From assembly GCA_031374415.1 (NCBI GenBank), contig JANMGB010000335.1, forward strand, positions 1 through 6,997: a stretch of DNA of 6,997 bases, read 5' to 3'. Under the pieces are notes generated by a model. The model did no database searches, was not told where the DNA came from, and saw nothing but the letters and a program-made list of their open reading frames with translations. How positions within the stretch are numbered: the first letter of the stretch is position 1; every line of letters starts with the position of its first letter. Both the position numbers and the translations under genes were made by a program. Below are positions 1 to 5,187 of the stretch, in pieces. This DNA is from CANHBY01 sp031374415 (GTDB lineage: Bacteria > Pseudomonadota > Gammaproteobacteria > Burkholderiales > Burkholderiaceae_C).

Positions 1-137
1 GGTTGAAAACCTCTTTCAGAGAATGAAAGTTTTCCGGCGTGTAGCCACACGCTTTGAAAAACTGGACTGCATGTTCCTTGGCTTCGTTCACCTCGCGGCC
101 ATCAGCAAATGGCTTCAGTGAGTTTCCGAACAGGCCC
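1..137 (+). mobile_element. Right end of an IS5-family insertion sequence
   Basis: After the transposase stop codon the sequence runs GTTTCCGAACAGGCCC and then CTAA. Read from outside inwards this is GGGCCTGTTCGGAAAC, which resembles the terminal inverted repeat of IS427-like IS5 elements. The element would end near position 137, with TAA or CTAA as a possible target duplication. The left inverted repeat is outside the window, so the repeat pair and the duplication cannot be checked here. The exact boundary is uncertain by a few bases. Confidence 0.6.
2..121 (+). CDS. IS5-family transposase, C-terminal fragment
   Basis: The open frame enters from the left window edge and encodes 39 residues ending at TGA. 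It begins VENLFQRMK and continues FRRVATRFEKL, then a hydrophobic FLGFVHLAAISKWLQ end. This is the C-terminal signature of IS5-family (IS427-like) DDE transposases, where the final catalytic Glu is followed by six residues and a Lys (E-x6-K). Both are present here, at residues 2 and 9 of the fragment. The two Asp residues and the N-terminus lie outside the window, so I cannot say whether the full gene is intact. Family assignment is by motif recognition and is fairly secure; subgroup is less so. Confidence 0.85.
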   Translation, partial: VENLFQRMKVFRRVATRFEKLDCMFLGFVHLAAISKWLQ

Positions 138-425
138 TAACCGAGCCAATGAGTGCGGCACTACGAGTGCGAATTGCGACCAGAAGTCGCGTTAACCGAA
201 GAGAGACTCAGTCGGTTGATGTCGGTATAGATAGTATTTTCCGCCTCCGAAGAGGTGTGCACCTTCCAGGAAATTCAGTGCAGCAAGGGCCCGAGGGCTA
301 CTTGATGACAAGCATAGCGGCTCGATCAGGCTTGTCAATAGGCTGGATCTTTCGGTGGCGGAGCACTGCGCCATCAGCTGCCCAGCCAACGATTTGATGG
401 CAGAGGCAGGGATATGCTAAGCGCT
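138..425. other. Non-coding stretch between the IS end and the first cassette
   Basis: No convincing gene is seen. Three short open frames overlap on the two strands (149-397 plus, 192-389 minus, 298-489 minus), but none has a recognisable motif, a ribosome binding site or a protein-like hydrophobicity pattern. The region receives any transcript leaving the immunity gene that ends at 426, and no hairpin followed by a T run is visible there. It also holds a leftward promoter-like pair, listed separately. Confidence 0.5.
311..338 (-). promoter_or_regulatory. Sigma-70-like promoter reading toward the IS5 end
   Basis: On the minus strand TTGACA (333-338, perfect -35) is followed after 16 bases by TATGCT (311-316, four of six matches to TATAAT). 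Transcription would start near 304 and run left through about 165 bases of non-coding sequence into the IS5 element. This may be the surviving promoter of a gene interrupted or deleted at the IS insertion. It is read from consensus match only. Confidence 0.4.
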
Positions 426-1133
426 TCATTGAATTAATTTGCTTCCATGCAAACAAGGGATTTGTTCGGCATGACCGTCGGGTACCCAATTATAATCTCT
501 CGACCCTTTTCCGTCGAATGCAAAGCGACCGAAGCTGATTTTCGAAAAATTTCTCGGTATTTCCGATGAGTCTACTTCGGAAATCGAGCCGGTTTTTTTG
601 TTGATAATGAACCCTTCGGTGGTTCCATCCAGAATGGCAATGTAATTGCAAGCGTCCATCAAGAAGTAAAATGAGGCAAATCCACCAGTGTCAAAAATTT
701 CCTTGGATGCAATCAATTTCCCTTCATGTTTTATCTGTAATACTTTTTTGTATTCTGCAAGACGTGGATGATTGGAGAACATATCGACATGAATTACATA
801 TTTTTCAATTTCTTTTTCTGCTGAATAGGCAGGTTTTTTTTGGGTATAGCTATAGCTGGTCACCGATTTTAGTTCGTGCTCCAGGATGGCAATTTTTTCT
901 TCCAAGGAGAGCCTTTCCGGATGATGTGGTCCCCACTGGTTTGCATTGTCTTTCAAAAGGTTTCTATGAACGGTGATCTGCTCCCGGAGCAATCCCGCCT
1001 CCATGGTCGCATTTCCACTCTCTGTTTTTTCTGAACGGCCAGATTCTTCTTTCGGCTTGTCACAAGCTGTCAAGAGAAGATTTGTGCTGAAGGTTGCCGC
1101 AAATAAAATAATTGCAACACGTTGCATTTTCAT
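426..1133 (-). CDS. Putative T6SS immunity lipoprotein (cassette 1)
   Basis: This 235-residue protein is of no family I recognise. It starts MKMQRVAIILFAATF and has a lipoprotein signal peptide with lipobox LTAC, the lipidated residue being Cys24. The next residue is Asp25; in enterobacteria Asp at +2 retains lipoproteins in the inner membrane, facing the periplasm. Residues 43-90 are charged and helical, possibly coiled-coil, and the rest looks globular. The start overlaps the effector stop as ATGA (1130-1133) and has no clear Shine-Dalgarno sequence, so translation is probably coupled to the effector. Immunity function is inferred from position directly after the effector and from export to the periplasm, where most Hcp-delivered cell-wall toxins act. 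A periplasmic accessory lipoprotein is the alternative. Confidence 0.65.
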   Translation of the reverse strand: MKMQRVAIILFAATFSTNLLLTACDKPKEESGRSEKTESGNATMEAGLLREQITVHRNLLKDNANQWGPHHPERLSLEEKIAILEHELKSVTSYSYTQKKPAYSAEKEIEKYVIHVDMFSNHPRLAEYKKVLQIKHEGKLIASKEIFDTGGFASFYFLMDACNYIAILDGTTEGFIINKKTGSISEVDSSEIPRNFSKISFGRFAFDGKGSRDYNWVPDGHAEQIPCLHGSKLIQ

Positions 1134-1852
1134 TTGCGTGGATTTCTTGTCGTGCTTAATTTATCTAGATTTGGCTTGTCATTCCATTGCACCCAGCTAG
1201 GAATGTTATAGCTCCATTTATTCGGTACCCCTCCAATGCATCCGTTCAAATCGAACTCTTTCGCCAACCCTTGATTGGATAATGCCCTTAATGGTGCATC
1301 TTCAAATGTTTTCCCAAAAAGGTCTGTGCTTTTAATATTGTCCCAATTGTACCTGTCGTAAAAATAAAGCCAAAATCTCATTTCGCACTCATGTTTTTGG
1401 TCGCTTATTTTTTTAATTGATACTTCTGCTTCCCCCCAATATTTAAAACCACCCGAGGCGTAGAAAAGGTCTCTTCCGCCATGTTGCCAATCATTTTTGT
1501 CGAACACGTCATCATGAACCTCCTTAGAAGCTAATGAGAAAAGCCCAGGAGGAAGAGCCTCAGCAAGTACTTTTGCATCGATTTCTTCGTTTTTGTATAT
1601 CTCTGACAATCTCTTGGACTTTCGCATATATCTAAGCATGTCAATCTTGACAGGCTTGCCACTTCCGCTCAAATAGTGAGCCATATTTTTTGTGGCATCT
1701 TCGCCAACAGCGACGAATGCGAGTGGAAGTATGTATTGGATGCTTTTTTTATATGCGTATGATTCTAGGCTTGCAGGTTGCGAGCCATGAGTTTCTGCGT
1801 TCGCATCGCTTGGAATATTTGGTGGCTTTTTGCCTAGCATGTATGTTGTCAT
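1130..1852 (-). CDS. Putative Hcp-associated T6SS effector, activity unknown (cassette 1)
   Basis: The 240-residue protein has no signal peptide, as expected for a protein exported by the T6SS with Hcp. Visible blocks are a hydrophobic segment (residues 39-50), NMAHYLSGSG (56-65), a Tyr/Gly-rich FYASGGFKYWGEAEV (130-144), DRYNWD (166-171), GLAKEF (195-200) and DLNG. I recall this combination as a recurrent module in bacterial toxin-like proteins but cannot attach an enzymatic activity. The Asp/Tyr/Asn/Asp cluster at 166-171 is the best candidate for an active site and loosely recalls the D-x-Y-D motif of colicin M, without its His-Arg. ATG lies six bases after the hcp stop codon with no strong ribosome site, and the gene overlaps the lipoprotein gene by four bases, so all three form one operon. 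The sequence is more AT-rich than the maintenance genes to the right. Confidence 0.6.
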   Translation of the reverse strand: MTTYMLGKKPPNIPSDANAETHGSQPASLESYAYKKSIQYILPLAFVAVGEDATKNMAHYLSGSGKPVKIDMLRYMRKSKRLSEIYKNEEIDAKVLAEALPPGLFSLASKEVHDDVFDKNDWQHGGRDLFYASGGFKYWGEAEVSIKKISDQKHECEMRFWLYFYDRYNWDNIKSTDLFGKTFEDAPLRALSNQGLAKEFDLNGCIGGVPNKWSYNIPSWVQWNDKPNLDKLSTTRNPRK

Positions 1853-1858
1853 ATTTGC

Positions 1859-2365
1859 TTATGCCGCAGCCTTATTCAAAGACAAGTCCCATCCGCCAAC
1901 ATCTTTGCCCATATTGGCGCTTCCATCTGCCTTTGATCCCTGATGCTCCCATGTAACCTTCGCATAATTTAATGTGAATATATCAGATGGAAATCCATCT
2001 TCGGAAATCGTTGTTTGGATGCTGGAAATAATCGCATTTGTTAGATTGACGGTAAAGTACTTTGCGCGAACTGTACCGCTCGCCCTAAAAAATTGGATTT
2101 CAACATCATATGTGTATCCAGCTGAGCAGGCTTCGTATATATAGACGCTGGATTTGTCCAATGCTTTCATAAAAGTCATTGGCGCATGGACACATCGTTC
2201 TGATGTGTGGCCGCCTGCGGTCGAACTTGTTGCTGATGTCGGTTGAGTTATCCCTTGCGACCAAGCGTTCACCTCCACCCAGGTCTTGTGCTCTGCATCG
2301 GTGGACTCACCGGTGATGTCTTTCGAGTTTGTCTTCTTGGTGAACTTCAGATAGATGTCTTTCAC
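1859..2365 (-). CDS. hcp: T6SS tube protein Hcp (TssD), cassette 1
   Basis: Hcp forms the hexameric inner tube of the T6SS and carries small effectors in its lumen. Family signatures are the start VKDIYLKF, then GESTDAEH, the central GGHTSERC, the VYIYEACSAGY block followed by DVEIQFFRASG, and the late KVTWEH. With the GTG start at 2365 the product is 168 residues, the normal length for this family. GTG is chosen because AAGGAG (2371-2376) sits five bases upstream and Hcp proteins usually begin (M/V)KDIY; the TTG at 2380 would lie ahead of the ribosome site. By hand count about 112 of 168 residues match the second Hcp in this window, with a perfectly matching N-terminus. There are no other T6SS structural genes here, so this is an orphan Hcp likely dedicated to the effector encoded directly after it. 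Confidence 0.93.
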   Translation of the reverse strand: MKDIYLKFTKKTNSKDITGESTDAEHKTWVEVNAWSQGITQPTSATSSTAGGHTSERCVHAPMTFMKALDKSSVYIYEACSAGYTYDVEIQFFRASGTVRAKYFTVNLTNAIISSIQTTISEDGFPSDIFTLNYAKVTWEHQGSKADGSANMGKDVGGWDLSLNKAAA

Positions 2366-2462
2366 GACTGCTCCTTGCAACGGCTTGATGAGCCGAACAC
2401 TCTACCCGACATCAGACCGATGCTCCATCCCCCCCGATTCAGGGGGTGGGCCGTGTGAGCCA
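2366..2462 (-). repeat. Structured leader repeat of hcp, copy 1
   Basis: This fills the whole gap between the upstream immunity gene and the hcp GTG and matches the leader of the other hcp gene (4160-4247). It starts TGGCTCA directly after the preceding stop codon. It contains CCCCC(TGAATC)GGGGG (arms 2431-2435 and 2442-2446), a variable part, and CGGCT(CATCA)AGCCG (arms 2381-2385 and 2391-2395) just before AAGGAG. About 34 bases at 2378-2411 match copy 2 almost exactly. Copy 1 has about nine extra bases near its outer end. I see no sigma-70 promoter in it; it may be an RNA leader, a processing site or a recombination handle. Confidence 0.75.
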
Positions 2463-2463
2463 C

Positions 2464-2946
2464 CTACTTGGTTGATGGACAAGGAACTTCTTTGAAGTCG
2501 CAATCATCACAAACAAGAAGGTAAGTTATTGATCCGATCTCTACTGTTCCAGTACTGTCAAAATTTAACTTCCACCGCCCTTGGGTTTTGTCCTTAAATA
2601 GAACGGTTCCTGATGGGCCGTCGCATCCAATATAATAAGACTCCTCTTCATTTTGTCGTGCAGAAACTGATCTTGAGTGCATTAGAAATTGTTTTGCAAG
2701 ATCGTTAGTAAAAACAAAGCATCTTGGTTCAGAAAGTAATTCTGTTAGTCGATGGCAAGTGCGAGTCCTTTCGTCAATATGAATATTGTAAATTTTTTTC
2801 GGCTTGTAAATATTAACAATATTTGGATCAATTGCCGGGTCGGCATTTGGATCTATTGCAAGGCCAATCGATGGCATTGTAATTATCAAGATAAAACCAA
2901 TTATTCGCCACGGTAAAAATCCTGATAGCGTGCTTTTTTTTGGCAT
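2464..2946 (-). CDS. Putative immunity protein of the amidase effector (cassette 2)
   Basis: This is a 160-residue exported protein with no family I recognise. A Sec signal peptide covers about residues 1-30 (basic MPKK, hydrophobic IIGFILIITMPSIGLA), with likely cleavage after GLA. The mature part begins with a short Asp-Pro-Asn repeat and has six cysteines (64, 76, 108, 146, 149, 156), suggesting up to three disulfide bonds in the oxidising periplasm. The gene lies 28 bases after the amidase stop codon, on the same strand. Position and export support the role of protecting the producer from its own cell-wall amidase. Only a weak ribosome site is visible. The sequence is AT-rich. Unlike the cassette 1 partner it has no lipobox, so it should be soluble. 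Confidence 0.65.
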   Translation of the reverse strand: MPKKSTLSGFLPWRIIGFILIITMPSIGLAIDPNADPAIDPNIVNIYKPKKIYNIHIDERTRTCHRLTELLSEPRCFVFTNDLAKQFLMHSRSVSARQNEEESYYIGCDGPSGTVLFKDKTQGRWKLNFDSTGTVEIGSITYLLVCDDCDFKEVPCPSTK

Positions 2947-2974
2947 ATGTTATTGTAAATGGTTGTGCTATAAA

Positions 2975-3649
2975 TTAGCGATCATTGAAACTTCCACCAT
3001 GTCCTTCGAGCTGTTCCTTTCTAGAAACGGCCGTATGAGGCCATACCTCATCCCCTATTTCGACAAATGAATTTTTTAGTGCATCGATAAGCCAATTTAG
3101 AGATGACTCTTGAACGGCGGTCACTACCCCATACATCCCATCTTTTATGACTCCGGTAATTTCTATTCCGATTGAATCATCATTTGATGGATATCGTTCT
3201 GGAACAGATTTCTTCATTTCGATATCGGAAGATTTTTTTACGTCTTTTGTCAAGAAGACTTGCTCCCATTTTTTCTTTTTACCGCCTACAAGAGTTCCAT
3301 GGCTTGCCATCTCAGAAGGTTCACAGGTAAGAAAAAGAAAGCATCGCGACCTTACTGGGCCAACGTGAAATGCAACGCGGTCTAACCTGGCAGTCTGATA
3401 AATTGTTCCATTTTCGTCTATGAGAAAATGAGCGCCCATCGGGCGTTCCTTGTCGCTTGTTATGGGCTTACCATTTCCGGCATAACCGCCTAATGTACTT
3501 GAGCCCTTAGCTGCGCTGGTGTGATGAGTAATTATGCCCCTTATAATTGGCATCGGCCTTGAGCTGCTAACCCTACTAATTGTAGGGTGGACTATAATTT
3601 TTGGATCGCTAACTATGCCATCTGTAATACTAAGCATGATTTGTTCCAT
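2975..3649 (-). CDS. N-acetylmuramoyl-L-alanine amidase, Hcp-associated T6SS effector
   Basis: This 224-residue protein belongs to the Amidase_2/peptidoglycan-recognition-protein family, zinc enzymes that cut the bond between N-acetylmuramic acid and L-alanine. Visible elements are IITHHTS (first zinc-ligand His at 42), GAHFLIDENGTIYQTA (72-87), AFHVG (93-97), SIGIEITG (159-166) and WPHTAVSRK (203-211), where His205 and Lys211 keep the H-x5-K spacing of T7 lysozyme. A 60-residue insert with CFLFLTC lies between AFHVG and GIEITG, as I recall in T6SS-linked members. There is no signal peptide, so a cytoplasmic amidase would need the T6SS to reach peptidoglycan. ATG is three bases after the hcp stop. 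An internal ATG at 3637 has GGAA six bases upstream and could be the true start, giving 220 residues. Confidence 0.85.
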   Translation of the reverse strand: MEQIMLSITDGIVSDPKIIVHPTISRVSSSRPMPIIRGIITHHTSAAKGSSTLGGYAGNGKPITSDKERPMGAHFLIDENGTIYQTARLDRVAFHVGPVRSRCFLFLTCEPSEMASHGTLVGGKKKKWEQVFLTKDVKKSSDIEMKKSVPERYPSNDDSIGIEITGVIKDGMYGVVTAVQESSLNWLIDALKNSFVEIGDEVWPHTAVSRKEQLEGHGGSFNDR

Positions 3650-3652
3650 TTG

Positions 3653-4159
3653 TTAGGCTGCTACTTTGTTTTTGGAAAGATCCCATCCAGTATAGTCATT
3701 GCCTATGTTTGCAGTTCCATCGGATTTTGATGACTTGTGCTCCCAGGTCACTTTAGAGTACTTTATTCCTATAACTTCAACAGGCAATCCATAATCTGGA
3801 ATGCTCACGCTTGAATGAGAAATTATTGCATCTGTAAGTTTGATCGTTAAATATTTTGTACGTACGGTACCGGATGCCCTAAAAAATCTCACTTCCACGT
3901 CATATGAATAAGCGGCAGAGCATGCTTCCCAGATGTAAACACTTGCTTTATCGATGTCTTTTGTGAAACCCATTTCGCCATGCTTACATCTTTCCGACGT
4001 GTGGCCGCCCGAAGTTGAAGATGTTGTCGAGATTGGCTGTGCAATTTCCTGAGACCAGCGGCCAACTTCTATCCAGCCTTGGTGCTCTGCATCGGTCGAC
4101 TCGCCAGGGATGTCTTTGGAGTTGGTCTTCTTGGTGAACTTCAGATAGATGTCTTTCAC
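3653..4159 (-). CDS. hcp: T6SS tube protein Hcp (TssD), cassette 2
   Basis: This is the second Hcp, also 168 residues from a GTG start at 4159, with CAGGAG (4165-4170) five bases upstream. The same family blocks appear: VKDIYLKF, GESTDAEH, GGHTSERCKHGEM, VYIWEACSAAYSYDVEV, FFRASGTVR and KVTWEH. It precedes the amidase gene by three bases, so the tube protein and its presumed cargo are translated together. The first 17 residues equal those of the other Hcp. Differences concentrate in residues 118-135, in the C-terminal third, and at scattered positions that may face the lumen and fit different cargo. A TTG at 4174 would add five residues but lies upstream of the ribosome site. Confidence 0.93.
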   Translation of the reverse strand: MKDIYLKFTKKTNSKDIPGESTDAEHQGWIEVGRWSQEIAQPISTTSSTSGGHTSERCKHGEMGFTKDIDKASVYIWEACSAAYSYDVEVRFFRASGTVRTKYLTIKLTDAIISHSSVSIPDYGLPVEVIGIKYSKVTWEHKSSKSDGTANIGNDYTGWDLSKNKVAA

Positions 4160-4247
4160 TTGTGCTCCTGGCAACGGCTTGATGAGCCGAACACTCTACC
4201 CGACAGCAGGCCCCTGCTCCATCCCCCCTGATTCAGGGGGTGAGCCA
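4160..4247 (-). repeat. Structured leader repeat of hcp, copy 2
   Basis: This is the second copy of the leader found at 2366-2462. On the minus strand it starts TGGCTCA and then has CCCCCTGA-A-TCAGGGGG, a perfect 8-bp inverted repeat around one base (4224-4240 on the plus strand). The next segment, AGCAGGGGCCTGCT, is itself self-complementary. CGGCT(CATCA)AGCCG follows (arms 4175-4179 and 4185-4189), just before the CAGGAG ribosome site. Here the leader is preceded by unrelated non-coding DNA, so TGGCTCA marks the outer boundary of the cassette repeat. Confidence 0.75.
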
Positions 4248-4381
4248 TGCAGATCAATAGGCTTTATGTCAACGAAATGAGCAAAACAACAATAGCTCAC
4301 ATTGCAAATTACAATTGATCGCTTAGGATGACAACAGTTGTCCGCATTGCGGATGCATCAAAACCGCAAGGAGACCCCACC
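4248..4381. promoter_or_regulatory. Divergent intergenic region between cassette 2 and the toxin-antitoxin operon
   Basis: Promoters for both directions should lie here. Rightward, TACAAT (4310-4315) matches the -10 consensus in five of six bases, with no good -35. Leftward, a perfect TTGACA (complement of 4267-4272) has no good -10 at 16-18 bases. Possible operator symmetry: TGAGC (4278-4282) with GCTCA (4295-4299), and ATTG (4301-4304) with CAAT (4312-4315), the latter overlapping the rightward -10. Antitoxins of this kind normally repress their own operon, so an operator is expected, but I cannot tell which is used. Confidence 0.3.
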
Positions 4382-4819
4382 ATGGCAGACACCATTGACC
4401 ACGGCACCCTGTCCCGCCTCGTTGAAGCCGGGGCCGTCCGCGGTGCCCACGTCGTGGGCCAAAGCGGCGGCTGGGCCTTGATGGTCAAGTACGGCATGAC
4501 TGAGCGGCCCTTGGCCGCTCAACGCAGCCGACAAGTGCGCCTGTTCCGCAAATTAGAGACCCTGGTGTCCTACCTCAGGGCCATCGGCATCGCCCGCTTT
4601 GATGTGGACGCGGCCAACTACGACACGAACAGCGCGACGGCTCCCCGAAGGCCAGATCGGTCTGAGGCGCTCAAGCGTGCTCACGAGGCCTCGGCCTATG
4701 ACGCCTGGTTCCGTGAGCAGGTGCAGCAAAGCATTGATGACCCTCGACCCAGCGTTTCCGATGAGGAGGCCCGCGCCATGTTCGCCAAACGAAGGGCCGC
4801 TTTGCGGCAGGGTGCGTAG
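4382..4819 (+). CDS. Antitoxin of the ParE-type pair, two-part protein
   Basis: This 145-residue protein is read from ATG at 4382, chosen because AAGGAG (4368-4373) lies eight bases upstream; an in-frame ATG at 4328 would add 18 residues but has no ribosome site. The first part (residues 1-80) includes LVEAGAVRGAHVVGQSGGW and a basic SRQVRLFRKLETLVSYL, which I recall in plasmid-borne proteins and which probably binds DNA. A Pro/Arg-rich linker follows (86-93). The tail (94-145) carries HEASAYDAWFREQV and DDPRPSVSDEEA, the pattern of PaaA2/StbD-like antitoxins that wrap ParE-type toxins. The stop codon overlaps the toxin GTG as TAGTG, so synthesis is coupled. It should neutralise the toxin and repress the operon. 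Antitoxin assignment is firm from context; the domain split is inference. Confidence 0.75.
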   Translation: MADTIDHGTLSRLVEAGAVRGAHVVGQSGGWALMVKYGMTERPLAAQRSRQVRLFRKLETLVSYLRAIGIARFDVDAANYDTNSATAPRRPDRSEALKRAHEASAYDAWFREQVQQSIDDPRPSVSDEEARAMFAKRRAALRQGA

Positions 4820-5139
4820 TGGGGGTCGTGCTTCGGTTGGTATGGCGACCCATGGCCCTTGTGGACCGCGACACCATCATGGACTTCATCGCCCAGGACA
4901 ACCCCGCTGCGGCGGTCGAGCTGGACGATGACTTCGAGGCCAAGGCCGAACAGGCACGCCAGCGCCCTACCCTCTACCGCACGGGCCGTATGAAGGGCAC
5001 ACGGGAAATCGTCGTGCACCCCAATTACGTCATGGTCTACCGCATTGAGGATGACGGCGCCACCCTCGCCGTGCTGCGGGTGCTCCATGCCGCTCAGCAG
5101 TGGCCACCAAACAACTCATCTCATCATTTGCGCAAATGA
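4819..5139 (+). CDS. parE: RelE/ParE-superfamily toxin
   Basis: The 106-residue protein shows the ParE pattern: RLVWRPMALVDRDTIMDFI at the N-terminus, DNPAAAVELDDDFEAKAE, then RQRPTLYRTGRMKGTREIVV, PNYVMVYRI and VLRVLHAAQQWP. ParE toxins usually poison DNA gyrase; RelE relatives cut mRNA, and sequence alone does not settle which applies. The GTG start at 4819 overlaps the antitoxin stop codon and has AGGG six bases upstream. GTG at 4828 or ATG at 4852 are less likely, the latter because it would remove the first beta strand. After the usual family end at QQWP, about ten residues (PNNSSHHLRK) are encoded by DNA that also forms the partition array ahead of parA. Loss of the plasmid would free the stable toxin, stabilising inheritance. 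Confidence 0.85.
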   Translation: MGVVLRLVWRPMALVDRDTIMDFIAQDNPAAAVELDDDFEAKAEQARQRPTLYRTGRMKGTREIVVHPNYVMVYRIEDDGATLAVLRVLHAAQQWPPNNSSHHLRK

Positions 5140-5173
5140 GTAAATGATGAGATGATGTAATGATGCATTACTC
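5114..5173 (+). promoter_or_regulatory. ParG-type operator/centromere array 1, eight tetramers at 8-bp spacing
   Basis: Tetramers start at 5114, 5122, 5130, 5138, 5146, 5154, 5162 and 5170: ACTC, CATC, GCGC, GAGT, GATG, GATG, GATG, ACTC. They are separated by four-base, mostly A/T spacers (atct, attt, aaat, aaat, agat, taat, catt). This is the layout described for the parFGH system of plasmid TP228, where ParG dimers bind degenerate ACTC boxes with AT-rich four-base spacers. The next position in phase (5178-5181, GGAG) is the parA ribosome binding site. A 14-bp inverted repeat (arms 5116-5129 and 5142-5155) and the palindrome CATTTGCGCAAATG (5125-5138) are part of the array. Binding here would autorepress parA and may also form a partition complex. 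Confidence 0.75.
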
Positions 5174-5187
5174 AATTGGAGGTAGCG

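Noticed and set aside
149..397. 82-codon open frame on the plus strand next to the IS end
   Set aside because: Arg/Ser-rich sequence without motif or ribosome site, overlapped by equally long frames on the other strand; most likely chance.
4224..4240. The C/G-rich palindrome as a rho-independent terminator
   Set aside because: No T run follows on either strand, and it sits just ahead of hcp in both copies, so a leader element is more likely.
4244..4272. Leftward promoter for cassette 2 based on TTGACA (4267-4272)
   Set aside because: The -35 is perfect, but no -10 better than two of six matches lies 16-18 bases away. It is also outside the leader shared by both cassettes.
4671..5088. Long minus-strand frames opposite the toxin-antitoxin genes
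   Set aside because: They are shadows of GC-rich coding sequence and have no recognisable protein features, whereas the plus strand encodes clear antitoxin and toxin proteins.
5114..5173. CRISPR array or simple tandem repeat reading of the 8-bp repeats
   Set aside because: The unit is far too short for CRISPR, and only alternate tetramers are conserved, which is the partition-site pattern.
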